DNA from: Polyangium jinanense
Lineage (GTDB): Bacteria > Myxococcota > Polyangia > Polyangiales > Polyangiaceae
Assembly (NCBI RefSeq): GCF_028435365.1
Contig: NZ_JAGTJJ010000065.1
Location: 1 to 57,371, forward strand
DNA length: 57,371 nucleotides
Direction: 5' to 3'
The position numbers and the translations under genes were made by a program. Shown piece by piece: positions 26,373 to 35,456 of the stretch; the first letter of the stretch is position 1; each line of letters opens with the position of its first letter. Below the pieces are notes generated by a model. It was not told the DNA's origin, did no database searches, and saw only the letters and a program-made list of their open reading frames with translations.

Positions 26373-27092
26373 TCAATCGATGCAGACGAACCCCGTGAAC
26401 CGGTAGACCTGCTCCCGGTCCGCGACCCTCACCCGCCCGCTGTTCGGCACGAAGTAATCCACCGCCGACGTCGGGTGCAGCCCGCATCCGCAGAGCTCCA
26501 TGTCGAACAGCCGCACCCGGAATCCTCCGCGGACGCGCCGGATGTTCGTCGTCTCGATTCGATCCACGAGGAAATCACGCCCGTCGTCGATGTCGATCGA
26601 GTACTCCGGATCGGCCGTCGTCAGCGCGACCGCGAAACCGAGCGCCTCCGCCTTCGAGGTCACCGGGGCAAAGCGATCGATGAAAATCGCCGCCGTGTCG
26701 ATGAGTTCGAAGTTCCCGCCGCCCGTCGCAAGGAGGTATCGCCGCTTCTGCGGCAGCATGCAGCCGAGGTTGACGATCCCCACCGGCGACCCCTCGCGCG
26801 CGTCCGCGTTGCACTCCGCGATGGCCACGCGCGACGCGAGGCCGCCGAGCGCCTCGTCGATACGGAGGGTATTTCCGAAACACCCGAATGGCTGAATCGT
26901 CGAGGATGCCGAGCAATCCAGCGTGTCGTCACTGCGGACGCAGCCGGCGTCGAGGAACGGCGCCACGTTGACCGCGGGCACGCGGGGCGGAGGATGCTGG
27001 ATGATGATCGGCTCCCGGGCCGAGGCCTCCGCCGCGTACCCCGTCACGAGACCGAGACCAAGCGCGAGAATCGGAAACAGGTTCTTCTTCAT
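26373..27092 (-). CDS. Secreted hypothetical protein
   Basis: A 239-aa exported protein: signal peptide MKKNLFPILALGLGLVTGYAAEASA, then a mature part with seven or so cysteines (AGCVRSDDTLDC, FGCFGNTLRI, AIAECNADAR, LGCMLPQ, ELCGCGLHP) and a beta-rich pattern ending VYRFTGFVCID. GGAGGG lies 8 bp before the ATG. No family recognised. The cysteines suggest disulfide stabilisation, which is of interest beside the thioredoxin-fusion gene; the two genes converge with 15 bp between them. Confidence 0.75.
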   Translation of the reverse strand: MKKNLFPILALGLGLVTGYAAEASAREPIIIQHPPPRVPAVNVAPFLDAGCVRSDDTLDCSASSTIQPFGCFGNTLRIDEALGGLASRVAIAECNADAREGSPVGIVNLGCMLPQKRRYLLATGGGNFELIDTAAIFIDRFAPVTSKAEALGFAVALTTADPEYSIDIDDGRDFLVDRIETTNIRRVRGGFRVRLFDMELCGCGLHPTSAVDYFVPNSGRVRVADREQVYRFTGFVCID

Positions 27093-27163
27093 GGTTATGC
27101 CCTCCAGGCGTACCTAAACCGGTCCGCCTGGGTGGCAAGCGCCTGCTCTCGAGGCTGTCTCCG

Positions 27164-28033
27164 TCAAAATCGCAAAATCCCGTTCTCCACGACGACGCCC
27201 GTGTTCCCCTTTTGCGCCTTGACGAGCTCGACCCGCGTGCGGCCCTCCGACAGCAGCATGATCCCCCCGATGAACCCCGCCGCGCCGATGCCGAGCGTGA
27301 CGAGGCCGATCGTGCGGACCGTGTTGATCTGCCTCGCCGGATCCGGGACTTCGGGCGTCGGGGTCGTGTCGATCGTGTAACTCATACCGGCGATCGCGAC
27401 GCCGCTGAGCACGAAAAAGCCTCCCAGCACGGTCCCCAGGAAGCCCCCCGTGAACCGGGCCATGCTGACGCCTTTGACGCGCGCGGTCACGTGGCCCTCC
27501 AGGCCCTCGAGACGGAAAGACTCGGTTGGCACCATGCCGGGGCCGCTGATGAAAAATCGATGGCCGTCCCGTCCGTCCACGAGCTTGTCGCACGGCGCGC
27601 GACACATGAATTTCGTGATCGTATTGGGTCCAACGTACTCTGGCTGGTGGTGCCCGCCCCCCACGTCGCCGTCGATCCGCGCGAGCTCCAGGTCGGGCCA
27701 GTTCGATTCGATGTGGACAAGCGGCCCGCCCTCCGCCGGCGCGAGCGGCGCAGGCGCGGGCGTCGGCGCGGGCGCGGCGGAGCCCTGCGTGCCGCCGACG
27801 ATCTTCGCGATCTCGGCCCACGGGATGACGCTCTGCTCGCCCGCGATGATGACGATGACGCGTTGCCCCGGCTCGACGGTCACGATCGTGCCGCGCATCG
27901 TGCCGCCATTCTTGAGCTGAATCTCGGCAGCCTCGGTCTTGACCTCGGCCGCGCCCTCGTCCGCCCGCGCCACACCCGCGAACGAGCACCCCACGAGCGC
28001 CACTACGCCCACGCACCGTGCAACGAAGCTCAT
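27164..28033 (-). CDS. Exported membrane protein of unknown function
   Basis: A 289-aa protein with a cleavable signal (MSFVARCVGVVALVGCSFAGVARA), an SH3-like N-terminal part (EIQLKNGGTMRGTIVTVEPGQRVIVI...GEQSVIPWAEIAKIV), an Ala/Pro linker, a beta-rich middle, and two C-terminal hydrophobic helices (FTGGFLGTVLGGFFVLSGVAIAGM and IGLVTLGIGAAGFIGGIMLL). Similar architecture (RNA-polymerase-like SH3 segment, then two TM helices) is frequent in myxobacterial hypothetical proteins. Divergent from the alcohol dehydrogenase. Confidence 0.75.
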   Translation of the reverse strand: MSFVARCVGVVALVGCSFAGVARADEGAAEVKTEAAEIQLKNGGTMRGTIVTVEPGQRVIVIIAGEQSVIPWAEIAKIVGGTQGSAAPAPTPAPAPLAPAEGGPLVHIESNWPDLELARIDGDVGGGHHQPEYVGPNTITKFMCRAPCDKLVDGRDGHRFFISGPGMVPTESFRLEGLEGHVTARVKGVSMARFTGGFLGTVLGGFFVLSGVAIAGMSYTIDTTPTPEVPDPARQINTVRTIGLVTLGIGAAGFIGGIMLLSEGRTRVELVKAQKGNTGVVVENGILRF

Positions 28034-28151
28034 GCATACGTCATAGAGCAAACGAGCGCGTGCGTGAAGAGCCCACCGAGCGCTCCGAGGCATATTCCTC
28101 CCTGGGCAAGGCGGGCCCTTGGCGTTAGGGCCCTGGCAAGGGGGAGGTCGC

Positions 28152-29381
28152 ATGAAAGCCGTCGTGTTTCACGGGGTCGGGGACATCCGGCTCGATGACG
28201 TGCGGGAGCCGAAGATCAAAGAGCCGACAGACGCCATCGTGCGCCTGACGGCGAGCGCCATCTGCGGGACGGATCTGCACTTCGTCCGCGGGACGATGTC
28301 CGGGATGAAGCCGGGCACGATCCTCGGGCACGAGGGGGTCGGGATCGTCGAGGAGCTCGGCAAGGACGTGCGAAACCTGCGAAAGGGCGACCGCGTCGTC
28401 ATCGCCTCGACCATTGCCTGCGGCACCTGCTCGTACTGCCGGGCCGGATATCAATCGCAGTGCGACAAGAATCCGAATGGCAAGCAGGCGGGGACGGCCT
28501 TTTTCGGCGGGCCCATCCAGAGCGGCCCGTTCGACGGCCTCCAGGCCGAGTTTGCCCGCGTCCCCTTCGCGAACGTGGGCCTCGTCAAGCTGCCCGACGG
28601 CGTGAGCGACGATCAGGCGATCCTGCTCTCGGACATCTTCCCCACGGGGTATTTCGGCGCCGAGCTCGCCGAGATCACGCCGGGCGACACCGTGGCCGTG
28701 TTCGGCTGCGGCCCCGTCGGGCTCTTCGCCATCGTGAGCGCGCAGATGCTCGGCGCGGATCGGATCCTCGCGGTCGACACGGTCCTCTCGCGCCTCGAAA
28801 TGGCGCGCGCGCTCGGCGCGGAGGTGATCGATTACAACGAGGAGGATCCCATCGAGACGATCCTGCGCCTCACGGACGGGATCGGCGTGGACCGTGCCAT
28901 CGACGCCGTGGGCGTCGACGCGAACCGGCCGCACGCAGGGCCGGCGAAGGTCAGCCGCGAGGAAAAAAAGGAAGCCGAGCGAATGGTCGAGCAGGTGGCG
29001 CCGAAGACGCACGAGGTCGGCGACAACTGGCACCCGGGAGATGCCCCGTCACAGGCCCTCACCTGGGCCGTGGAGGCGCTCGCGAAGGCTGGGACGTTGT
29101 CCATCGTCGGCGTCTACCCGCCGCAGATGAAATGGTTCCCGATCGGGATGGCCATGATGCGCAACCTCACGGTGAACATGGGCAATTGCCCGCACCGCCG
29201 GTACATCCCGAAGCTGCTCGAGCACGTCGCGAGCGGCGTCGTGGATCCCACGAAGATCCTGACGAACCGGGAGCCGCTCGTCTCCGTGATCGACGCCTAC
29301 AAAGCTTTCGATCGGCGCATGCCCGGCTGGGTCAAGGTCGAGCTCTCGCCGGGTGCCGTCCCGGCAAAAAAGGCGGCCTGA
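28152..29381 (+). CDS. Zinc-dependent alcohol/formaldehyde dehydrogenase-like protein
   Basis: A 409-aa medium-chain dehydrogenase with strong ribosome site (GGGGAGG 4 bp before ATG). The catalytic zinc site is ICGTDLHFVRG plus GHEGVGIVEELG, the structural zinc lobe is CGTCSYCRAGYQSQC, and the NAD-binding fold is VAVFGCGPVGLFAI with an acidic residue after the second strand (AVDTVLSRLEMA). A longer insertion (PAKVSREEKKEAERMVEQ) places it near the glutathione-independent formaldehyde dehydrogenase/threonine dehydrogenase-like group. The substrate is not determined. The last 85 bp overlap the convergent HTTM gene. Confidence 0.9.
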   Translation: MKAVVFHGVGDIRLDDVREPKIKEPTDAIVRLTASAICGTDLHFVRGTMSGMKPGTILGHEGVGIVEELGKDVRNLRKGDRVVIASTIACGTCSYCRAGYQSQCDKNPNGKQAGTAFFGGPIQSGPFDGLQAEFARVPFANVGLVKLPDGVSDDQAILLSDIFPTGYFGAELAEITPGDTVAVFGCGPVGLFAIVSAQMLGADRILAVDTVLSRLEMARALGAEVIDYNEEDPIETILRLTDGIGVDRAIDAVGVDANRPHAGPAKVSREEKKEAERMVEQVAPKTHEVGDNWHPGDAPSQALTWAVEALAKAGTLSIVGVYPPQMKWFPIGMAMMRNLTVNMGNCPHRRYIPKLLEHVASGVVDPTKILTNREPLVSVIDAYKAFDRRMPGWVKVELSPGAVPAKKAA

Positions 29382-30298
29382 TCGGGGCGCGGCTCGGGAG
29401 AGATCCCGAAGAGCGCGAAGTTCAGCACGCACATGATGATGCCGAAGAAGTGGAGGCCGAGGAAGACGGCGATTCCGAGGTGGAGACCCAGGACCGCCGT
29501 GAGCCAGAGCCTCCGCGTGCGACGCGGCCAGATGAAGACGCAATAGCCGATCTCGACGACGAGCGTGGCAAGGCAAGCGAGCTGTGCGAGCGCGGGGTAC
29601 TGGGCGAGCCAGGACATGTCGAACCTGCGATAATCCGGGAGCGAGAGGGCCCGGAAGATGAGTTCGCCGTTCCACCAGTCGAGGAGCGTCGCCTTCTCCA
29701 CGCCGCTCGCGAAATACGAGATGCACAGGTGTATTTGCATGATCCGTAGCCCGACCCGCGCCCCCGCCGTGGGCGCGCGCGAGGCGCCCGAGATCAAGGC
29801 GTCGAGCGAAGCCGCGCGACCGACCGGGACCCAGATCGCGTAAAATAGAAAGATGTGCGCATACTGATCCACCCCGTACATCAGCGGGGCTGCGCTGTTC
29901 ATCAGCGTCCAGTGGAGAAACCACGCGAGCGCGGCGGCCGCGCGCGTGAAGAGGCCGAGGCCGAGCATGACGAGGGCCACGACGTAGGCGGCGCCGATCG
30001 CACGAAGGGCCGCCGCCTCTCCGACGCCGAGCGGGGACAACCAGGCGAGCAGATCACCCGTCCGCGGCCCGAACGTGGGGCCGAAAGCGCGGTTCAGATC
30101 CCCCTGGAAGAGGCCGTCGCGCGAGAACCAATCGAAAAACTCCGCGTGGACGACGGCCGCCTGCACGAGGAGCACCGAGGCGAGGCCGATCCGCAAGGCC
30201 GCGAGGGGCCTTGCCGTGGCCGGCGCGAACAGGAACACGTCGAGGGCCCGGCACGCGCCGGCCCTCGGGGATGAATCATCCAGAATGGGCGCTTCCAT
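29297..30298 (-). CDS. HTTM-domain membrane protein (vitamin K carboxylase-like)
   Basis: A 333-aa polytopic membrane protein of the HTTM group (the membrane part related to vitamin-K-dependent gamma-carboxylase). It opens with a helix (PLAALRIGLASVLLVQAAVV) and has FFDWFSRDGLF, FTRAAAALAWFLHWTLMN, YGVDQYAHIFLFYAIWVP, the conserved MQIHLCISYFASGVEKAT, and repeated C-terminal helices. The start at 30298 is chosen because GAGG is 6 bp upstream. It overlaps the end of the upstream partner gene by 23 bp, so it is coupled to it. Enzymatic activity of bacterial HTTM proteins is unproven. Confidence 0.82.
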   Translation of the reverse strand: MEAPILDDSSPRAGACRALDVFLFAPATARPLAALRIGLASVLLVQAAVVHAEFFDWFSRDGLFQGDLNRAFGPTFGPRTGDLLAWLSPLGVGEAAALRAIGAAYVVALVMLGLGLFTRAAAALAWFLHWTLMNSAAPLMYGVDQYAHIFLFYAIWVPVGRAASLDALISGASRAPTAGARVGLRIMQIHLCISYFASGVEKATLLDWWNGELIFRALSLPDYRRFDMSWLAQYPALAQLACLATLVVEIGYCVFIWPRRTRRLWLTAVLGLHLGIAVFLGLHFFGIIMCVLNFALFGISPEPRPDQAAFFAGTAPGESSTLTQPGMRRSKAL

Positions 30299-30809
30299 GA
30301 CGTGCCTCGAGCCGCGGGCGCGGCTTTCGGAACCTCGCATCGTAGAATCGGCTGACTCGTGGCTCGCGGCCGCTCCGGTGCTCGTCCATCAAGACCACCA
30401 CGAAATACTCGACGCGCACGACGACCTCGCGCGCCTCGGGGTGCCTTTCGAACATCTTCGCGGCGAGTGACTTGGCCAGCTCGCGCCGGAGCGCGGGTTC
30501 GGCGGTCTCGAACTCGCCCGCGATGTGCGCGACGCGGAGCTCGGCCTCGTGGCTCGCGCCCGTGCCGAGGGAGTGCGTGGTCCGCCGGCCCTCGGCGTCG
30601 ATCACGTCCACGTGGAGCACGAACTGGCCATGATCCCTGGACGTGAAAAAGTCGTATTCACATCCGGCGCCGGAGGCGAGTCCGTAATGGTCGAGGAGCC
30701 GCCCGATGGGCCCGACCTCGCGGAGCTCCACGCCGGCCGCCCCGAGCGTCACGAGGAGCAAATGGGCGGCGGCCAGGACGAGCAACCATCGGCGCGGTGT
30801 CGATCGCAT
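30276..30809 (-). CDS. Membrane-anchored partner of the HTTM protein
   Basis: A 177-aa protein with an N-terminal TM helix ([20 protein letters not shown]) and an extracytoplasmic domain ([24 protein letters not shown]...[32 protein letters not shown]). GGGAGG lies 8 bp before ATG. This small protein with one TM before an HTTM gene is a recurrent arrangement, but I know no function for it. Translationally coupled to the HTTM gene. Confidence 0.75.
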   Translation of the reverse strand: MRSTPRRWLLVLAAAHLLLVTLGAAGVELREVGPIGRLLDHYGLASGAGCEYDFFTSRDHGQFVLHVDVIDAEGRRTTHSLGTGASHEAELRVAHIAGEFETAEPALRRELAKSLAAKMFERHPEAREVVVRVEYFVVVLMDEHRSGREPRVSRFYDARFRKPRPRLEARHGSAHSG

Positions 30810-30869
30810 GGTGGTTCCTCCCAGCGCCGCCCGCAGGCCCTCCCTGCGGGCGACGCTCCTCGGAATACC

Positions 30870-31244
30870 TCAGTGGTCCCAGCCGCCGTGATCCCAGCCG
30901 CCGTGATCCCAGCCCCCGCGACGATGGCCGCCGTCCCAGCCCCCGCGACGATGGCCGCCGTCCCAGCCCCCGCGACGATGGCCGCCGTCCCAGCCCCCGC
31001 GACGATGGCCGCCGTCCCAGCCCCCGCGACGCCGCTGCGTCTCCAGCGCGGAGCTCCCTTCGTCCACGTTCTCGTCGACGTCCTCGTCCACGGACCCGTC
31101 GACGAGCGCGTCCACGGTTTCCTCGACGAGCTCCGGTGCCGGTGCCGGGATATCGGCCCGCGCCGCGAGCGGCGCCGCGACCACGGCGAGCCCCGCACCG
31201 AGGATGCCTACCACGAACAAACATTGAATGCGATTTTTGACCAT
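30870..31244 (-). CDS. Small secreted Gly/Trp/Asp/His repeat protein
   Basis: A 124-aa exported protein with signal peptide [30 protein letters not shown]. An acidic spacer ([25 protein letters not shown]) is followed by a repeat region: four GGHRRGGWD units and a tail of GGWDH units ending in His. There are no cysteines in the mature part. Similar Gly/Trp repeat proteins exist, among them radical-SAM-modified GrrA types, but no radical SAM gene is nearby. The Trp/His-rich tail could bind metal or surfaces; function unknown. GGAGGGGG precedes the start. Confidence 0.75.
   Translation of the reverse strand: MVKNRIQCLFVVGILGAGLAVVAAPLAARADIPAPAPELVEETVDALVDGSVDEDVDENVDEGSSALETQRRRGGWDGGHRRGGWDGGHRRGGWDGGHRRGGWDGGHRRGGWDHGGWDHGGWDH
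30908..31030. repeat. 27-bp tandem repeats (four full units plus a partial)
   Basis: Units start at 30908, 30935, 30962 and 30989, with a partial unit at 31016-31030. Each full unit reads CCCAGCCCCCGCGACGATGG plus seven bases, and the units appear identical. They encode the nine-residue repeat of the secreted protein on the minus strand. Identical DNA units indicate recent slippage or expansion. Confidence 0.92.
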
Positions 31245-31412
31245 CAATCCCCCTCCTCTCCGCAACCTGCAGTCGCAGCGCAGAACGGCAAGTCGCCCCA
31301 GGCGGATCGCTCGCCTGGAAGCTTTTCCCTCTCCATTCTCCGCCCCCTCCGCTCCCGCCTCCTGCCGATTCCTCTCGCGGGCCGCTCCCGTCTTTCGGTA
31401 TCCTCCGCCCCG

Positions 31413-32414
31413 ATGAAGAAGCTCCTCAACGCGCCTTCCGATCTCGTGAAGGAGGCCCTCGCGGGCATGGCCGTCGCTCACCCGGATCTCCTCCGCGTCC
31501 AGCTCGACCCGGCGTTCCTCGTGCGCGCCGATGCGCCCGTGCGTGGCAAGGTCGCCGTCCTCTCCGGCGGCGGCAGCGGGCACGAGCCGTTGCATGGCGG
31601 GTTCGTCGGGCGCGGGATGCTCGATGCCGCGTGTCCCGGCGCGGTGTTCACGAGCCCCACGCCCGATCAGATCCTCGAAGCCACGCGCGCCGTCGACGGC
31701 GGCGCGGGCGTCGTCCACGTCGTCAAGAACTACACGGGCGACGTCATGAATTTCGAGATGGCCGCCGAGCTCGCGCGCGACATGGGAATCGCCACGGAGA
31801 CCGTGCTCGTGAATGACGACGTGGCCGTGGAGAACAGCCTTTACACGGCGGGACGTCGCGGCGTCGGCACCACGGTGCTCGTCGAGAAGATCTGCGGCGC
31901 CGCGGCCGAGGCGGGGCGCGGTCTCGCGGACGTCGCGGCGCTAGGCCGGCGCGTGAACGATCACGGGCGCAGCATGGGGCTCGCGCTCACGCCGTGCACC
32001 GTACCGCACGCGGGAAAACCCTCGTTCGAGCTCGGGCCGGACGAAATCGAGGTCGGCATCGGCATTCACGGCGAGCCCGGGCGGCGGCGCGCGAAGCTCG
32101 AACCGGCCGATCGGCTCACGGAAATGTTGATGGATCCGATCCTCGACGATCTCCCGTTCCGGGCCGGGAAGGACGTGCTCCTTTTCGTCAATGGCCTCGG
32201 CGGCACGCCGCTGCTCGAGCTTTACGTGGTGTTCCGCAAGGCGCACGAGCTCGCGGCGGCGCGGGGCCTTCGGGTCGTGCGGAGCCTCGTCGGTCCTTAC
32301 ATCACGTCCCTTGAAATGGCGGGCGTGTCCATCACGCTGCTCGAGGTCGACGAGGAGATGGTCCGGTACTGGGATGCGCCCGTGCACACGGCGGCGCTGC
32401 GCTGGGGGGTTTGA
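31413..32414 (+). CDS. dhaK: Dihydroxyacetone kinase subunit DhaK
   Basis: A 333-aa PTS-dependent dihydroxyacetone kinase, substrate-binding subunit. [19 protein letters not shown] contains the conserved His57, and [10 protein letters not shown] carries His219, equivalent to the residue that binds dihydroxyacetone covalently. [18 protein letters not shown] and [15 protein letters not shown] are also typical. It is the first gene of dhaK-dhaL-dhaM; dhaL begins 1 bp after its stop. The pathway phosphorylates dihydroxyacetone to DHAP with phosphate from PEP through DhaM and ADP bound in DhaL. Confidence 0.97.
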   Translation: MKKLLNAPSDLVKEALAGMAVAHPDLLRVQLDPAFLVRADAPVRGKVAVLSGGGSGHEPLHGGFVGRGMLDAACPGAVFTSPTPDQILEATRAVDGGAGVVHVVKNYTGDVMNFEMAAELARDMGIATETVLVNDDVAVENSLYTAGRRGVGTTVLVEKICGAAAEAGRGLADVAALGRRVNDHGRSMGLALTPCTVPHAGKPSFELGPDEIEVGIGIHGEPGRRRAKLEPADRLTEMLMDPILDDLPFRAGKDVLLFVNGLGGTPLLELYVVFRKAHELAAARGLRVVRSLVGPYITSLEMAGVSITLLEVDEEMVRYWDAPVHTAALRWGV

Positions 32415-32415
32415 C

Positions 32416-33051
32416 GTGGGACGCGAGGTGTTGAACGGAGATGCCGTGGTCGTCTGGATCGAGCGTGCGGCCGCGGTGATCGTGGAAAATGAAAAATACC
32501 TGACCGAGCTCGATGCGGCCATCGGCGACAGTGATCACGGGGCGAACATGGCGCGCGGTTTTTCGGCCGTGCGCGGCAAGCTCGCGGGGCAACCGCGGGA
32601 GGATGTCGGCGCGATCCTGAAGACCGTGGGCATGACGTTGCTCTCGACCGTCGGGGGCGCGAGCGGTCCGCTTTATGGGACCTTGTTCCTGGAAGCGGCG
32701 AAGATCGCGGCTGGAAAAGCCGAGCTTGATCGGACGGCGATCCAGCAATCGCTTGCGGCCGGGCTCGCGGGCATCCAGAAGCGGGGCAAGGCCGAGCCGC
32801 TCGACAAGACGATGGTCGACGCGCTGGGACCGGCGATCCAGGCATTCGAGGGCGCCGCGGGGGTAACGCTCGCCGAGGCGCTCGCGCGGGCGGCCGAGGC
32901 GGCGCGGCAGGGCGCGGAGGCCACGATTCCGCTCGTGGCGCGCAAAGGACGGGCGAGTTATCTCGGGGAGCGGAGCGCGGGCCATCAGGATCCGGGCGCC
33001 ACGTCGATGTGGCTTCTCGTCCGGAGCCTCGCCGAGGCAGCAGCGGAATGA
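32416..33051 (+). CDS. dhaL: Dihydroxyacetone kinase subunit DhaL (ADP-binding)
   Basis: A 211-aa protein. The magnesium/ADP site DAAIGDSDHGANMARG is at the N-terminus, followed by TLLSTVGGASGPLYGTLF and the C-terminal RASYLGERSAGHQDPGATS, all conserved in DhaL. GTG 32416 is the start that fits family length and lies 1 bp beyond the dhaK stop. The stop overlaps the dhaM ATG by 4 bp (ATGA). Confidence 0.95.
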   Translation: MGREVLNGDAVVVWIERAAAVIVENEKYLTELDAAIGDSDHGANMARGFSAVRGKLAGQPREDVGAILKTVGMTLLSTVGGASGPLYGTLFLEAAKIAAGKAELDRTAIQQSLAAGLAGIQKRGKAEPLDKTMVDALGPAIQAFEGAAGVTLAEALARAAEAARQGAEATIPLVARKGRASYLGERSAGHQDPGATSMWLLVRSLAEAAAE

Positions 33052-35456
33052 GCAAAACGACGGTCGGGCTCGTCCTCGTCTCCCATAGCCGCGCCCTCGC
33101 GGAGGCGACGCGCAAGCTCGCGACGCAAATGACGGGCGACGCGGTGATCATCGAATGCGCGGCGGGCGTCGGGGAGGCGGGCGAGGAGCTCGGCACCGAT
33201 GCCATGGCCATCGTCGCGGCACTCGAACGCGCGGCCGGTGCGCAAGGCGCGGTCGTCTTGATGGATCTCGGCAGCGCGCTCTTGAGCGCCGAGACCGCGC
33301 TCGAACTCGTGGATGCGTCGATCGCTGCGAAGACGCGGCTCTCGTCGGGGCCGTTCGTCGAGGGCGCGGTCGCCGCGGCGGTGCGCGCGGCGGGCGGCGG
33401 GAGCCTCGACGAGGTCGCGGCCGAGGCGCGGCGGGGGCTCGTGGCCAAGGAGGAGCAGCTCGGGGAAGCCGCGCCCGCACCAGTGCCGGTCGAAAAGACC
33501 GCTGAAAACGAGACCTGGGAGGATGCCGAAATCGTGGACCCGCACGGCCTGCATGCGCGGCCCGCGGCGCGGATCGTTTCGCGTGCGTCCCAGTTCGACG
33601 CGAAGATCACGGTCGAAAATCGAACGAACGGCAAGGGGCCGCGGACGACGGACAGCGTGATTGCCCTCGCGGGGCTCGGTGCGCGGTGCGGCCACGTCTT
33701 GCGAATCGCCGCGACGGGGCGCGAGGCGGAGGCCGCCGTCCGCGCCCTCGCGGCCCTCGTGCGCGAGGCCGGGACGAAGGATGCTCCCCCGCCGCAGGCG
33801 ACGGCGGAGGCCACAAAGGGCCGCGGGATTCCCATTGCAGCCGGGGTCGCCGTGGGTCCTTGTGTTCGCCTGCAAAGGGCCACCCTCCGTTTGTCTGACC
33901 ATTCCGTCGACGATCCGGCCGCCGAGCTCGAAAAGCTCACGGCCGCGCTCGACCGGGTCGAGCGGGAAATCCGCTCCGCCTTTGGTCGCGACGACATGGC
34001 GACCATGCACGGCGCGCTGCTCCGAGATCCCGTCATCCTGCGGACCGCTCGCGAGCTCGTCACGGAATCTCGCCACAATGCCGCCATCGCTTATCATTCC
34101 GGCGTCAATCGTGCGGCCGAGGCCCTCGCGAGCGCGGACGACCCGTACATGCGCGCCCGCGTCGCCGATTTGCGCGACATCGAGCTCGCCGTCCTGCGCG
34201 CGCTCGGCGCCGCGCCCGCGGTGGCCTTGCCCGAAGGCCCGCCGGCCATTCTCCTCGCTGACGAGCTCTTGCCGAGCGAAGCCGCGCGCCTCGATCCGGC
34301 CCGCGTGCTCGGCGTCGTCGACCTGCGCGGCGGCCCGACCTCCCACGCCGCGATCCTCCTGCGAGGCGCGGGGATTCCCGCCGTCTTCGGCGCCGCGGCT
34401 CTCTTGCAGGATCTGCCCGAATCCCCTGCCCGTCTTGGCCTCGACGGCGGGACCGGCGAGGTGTGGATCGATCCGGCCCCGGCGATCACGGCCGCACTCG
34501 AACGCCGTCGCGCCGAAGAACGGGCGGCGCGGCTTTCCGCGGCGACGTTTCACGGCAAGGTCACCATTCCCTCCGGCCCCACGGTCGAGCTCTGGGCCAA
34601 TGCGGCGAGCCCGCTCGAAGCACGCGCCGCCAAGGAAGCGGGGGCCTTCGGGATCGGCCTTTTGCGTACGGAAATGTTTTTCCTCGACCGCAGCGACGCG
34701 CCCGGCGAGGACGAACAAGCGGACCTGTACGCCGAGGTCCTCGCCGCCTTCCCCGGCGCGCCCATCGTGATTCGCACCCTCGACGCGGGCGGCGACAAGC
34801 GCTTACCGTGGCTGCACGTTCCTCCCGAGGAAAACCCCTACCTCGGCCTGCGTGGCATTCGCCTCTCCCTCGATCGGCCCGATCTGCTGGAGACGCAGCT
34901 CCGCGCGATTCTCCGCGCCGGGCGAGGCCGGGACGTGCGGATCATGATCCCGATGGTCTCGACGGCATCCGAGATCGAGGCCACGAAGGCCATCCTCGCG
35001 CGCGCCGCGAACGCGCTCGACGCCGCGGGAAAACCCCATCTTTGGCCCGTCCCGCTCGGCATCATGGTCGAGGTGCCGGCGGCGGCGCTCCTCGCGGAAC
35101 GGCTCACGCCGCATGTCGATTTCTTCAGCATCGGGACGAACGATCTCACGCAATACACGCTCGCGGCGGAGCGCGGCCATCCGAGGCTCGCCGCGCTCGC
35201 GGATGCGGGGCATCCGGCGGTATTGGATCTCGTGGGTCGGGTGGTGAAAGCGGGCCAGGCGGCGGGGCGCGCCGTGTCCGTATGCGGCGAGGCTGCGGCA
35301 GATCCGAAACTCGCGGCGACGTTCGTCGGGCTCGGGATCACGCGTCTCAGCATGGGGCCGGCGGCGATTGCACGCGTGCGCGCCGCGCTCGCGGAAGAGG
35401 CTACCCGGCCGCCCGAAACCCCGAAAGAGACGGGTCCCGCGGCAGCTCGACGCTGA
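33048..35456 (+). CDS. dhaM: Phosphotransferase DhaM with EIIA, HPr and full-length enzyme I
   Basis: An 802-aa multidomain phosphoryl carrier. EIIA-mannose-type domain: residues about 1-125 with His13 in LVSHSRALAEA. HPr domain: about 160-245 with His169 in DPHGLHARPAAR. Enzyme I: about 262-790 with His433 in GGPTSHAAILLRGAG, the PEP-binding barrel (LLRTEMFFLD, NPYLGLRGIRLSL, FFSIGTNDLTQYTL) and active-site Cys746 in VCGEAAADP. The well-known Escherichia coli DhaM has a shortened enzyme I of about 470 aa total; here enzyme I is complete, so this protein alone should move phosphate from PEP to DhaL-ADP. Its 3' end overlaps the convergent kinase gene by 56 bp. Confidence 0.93.
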   Translation: MSKTTVGLVLVSHSRALAEATRKLATQMTGDAVIIECAAGVGEAGEELGTDAMAIVAALERAAGAQGAVVLMDLGSALLSAETALELVDASIAAKTRLSSGPFVEGAVAAAVRAAGGGSLDEVAAEARRGLVAKEEQLGEAAPAPVPVEKTAENETWEDAEIVDPHGLHARPAARIVSRASQFDAKITVENRTNGKGPRTTDSVIALAGLGARCGHVLRIAATGREAEAAVRALAALVREAGTKDAPPPQATAEATKGRGIPIAAGVAVGPCVRLQRATLRLSDHSVDDPAAELEKLTAALDRVEREIRSAFGRDDMATMHGALLRDPVILRTARELVTESRHNAAIAYHSGVNRAAEALASADDPYMRARVADLRDIELAVLRALGAAPAVALPEGPPAILLADELLPSEAARLDPARVLGVVDLRGGPTSHAAILLRGAGIPAVFGAAALLQDLPESPARLGLDGGTGEVWIDPAPAITAALERRRAEERAARLSAATFHGKVTIPSGPTVELWANAASPLEARAAKEAGAFGIGLLRTEMFFLDRSDAPGEDEQADLYAEVLAAFPGAPIVIRTLDAGGDKRLPWLHVPPEENPYLGLRGIRLSLDRPDLLETQLRAILRAGRGRDVRIMIPMVSTASEIEATKAILARAANALDAAGKPHLWPVPLGIMVEVPAAALLAERLTPHVDFFSIGTNDLTQYTLAAERGHPRLAALADAGHPAVLDLVGRVVKAGQAAGRAVSVCGEAAADPKLAATFVGLGITRLSMGPAAIARVRAALAEEATRPPETPKETGPAAARR

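Noticed and set aside
30908..31030. CRISPR or noncoding satellite
   Set aside because: 27-bp units are in frame within a signal-peptide gene and encode a regular nine-residue repeat; no spacers.
30870..31244. GrrA-type radical-SAM-modified peptide
   Set aside because: Composition is similar but no radical SAM enzyme or other maturase is encoded in the window.
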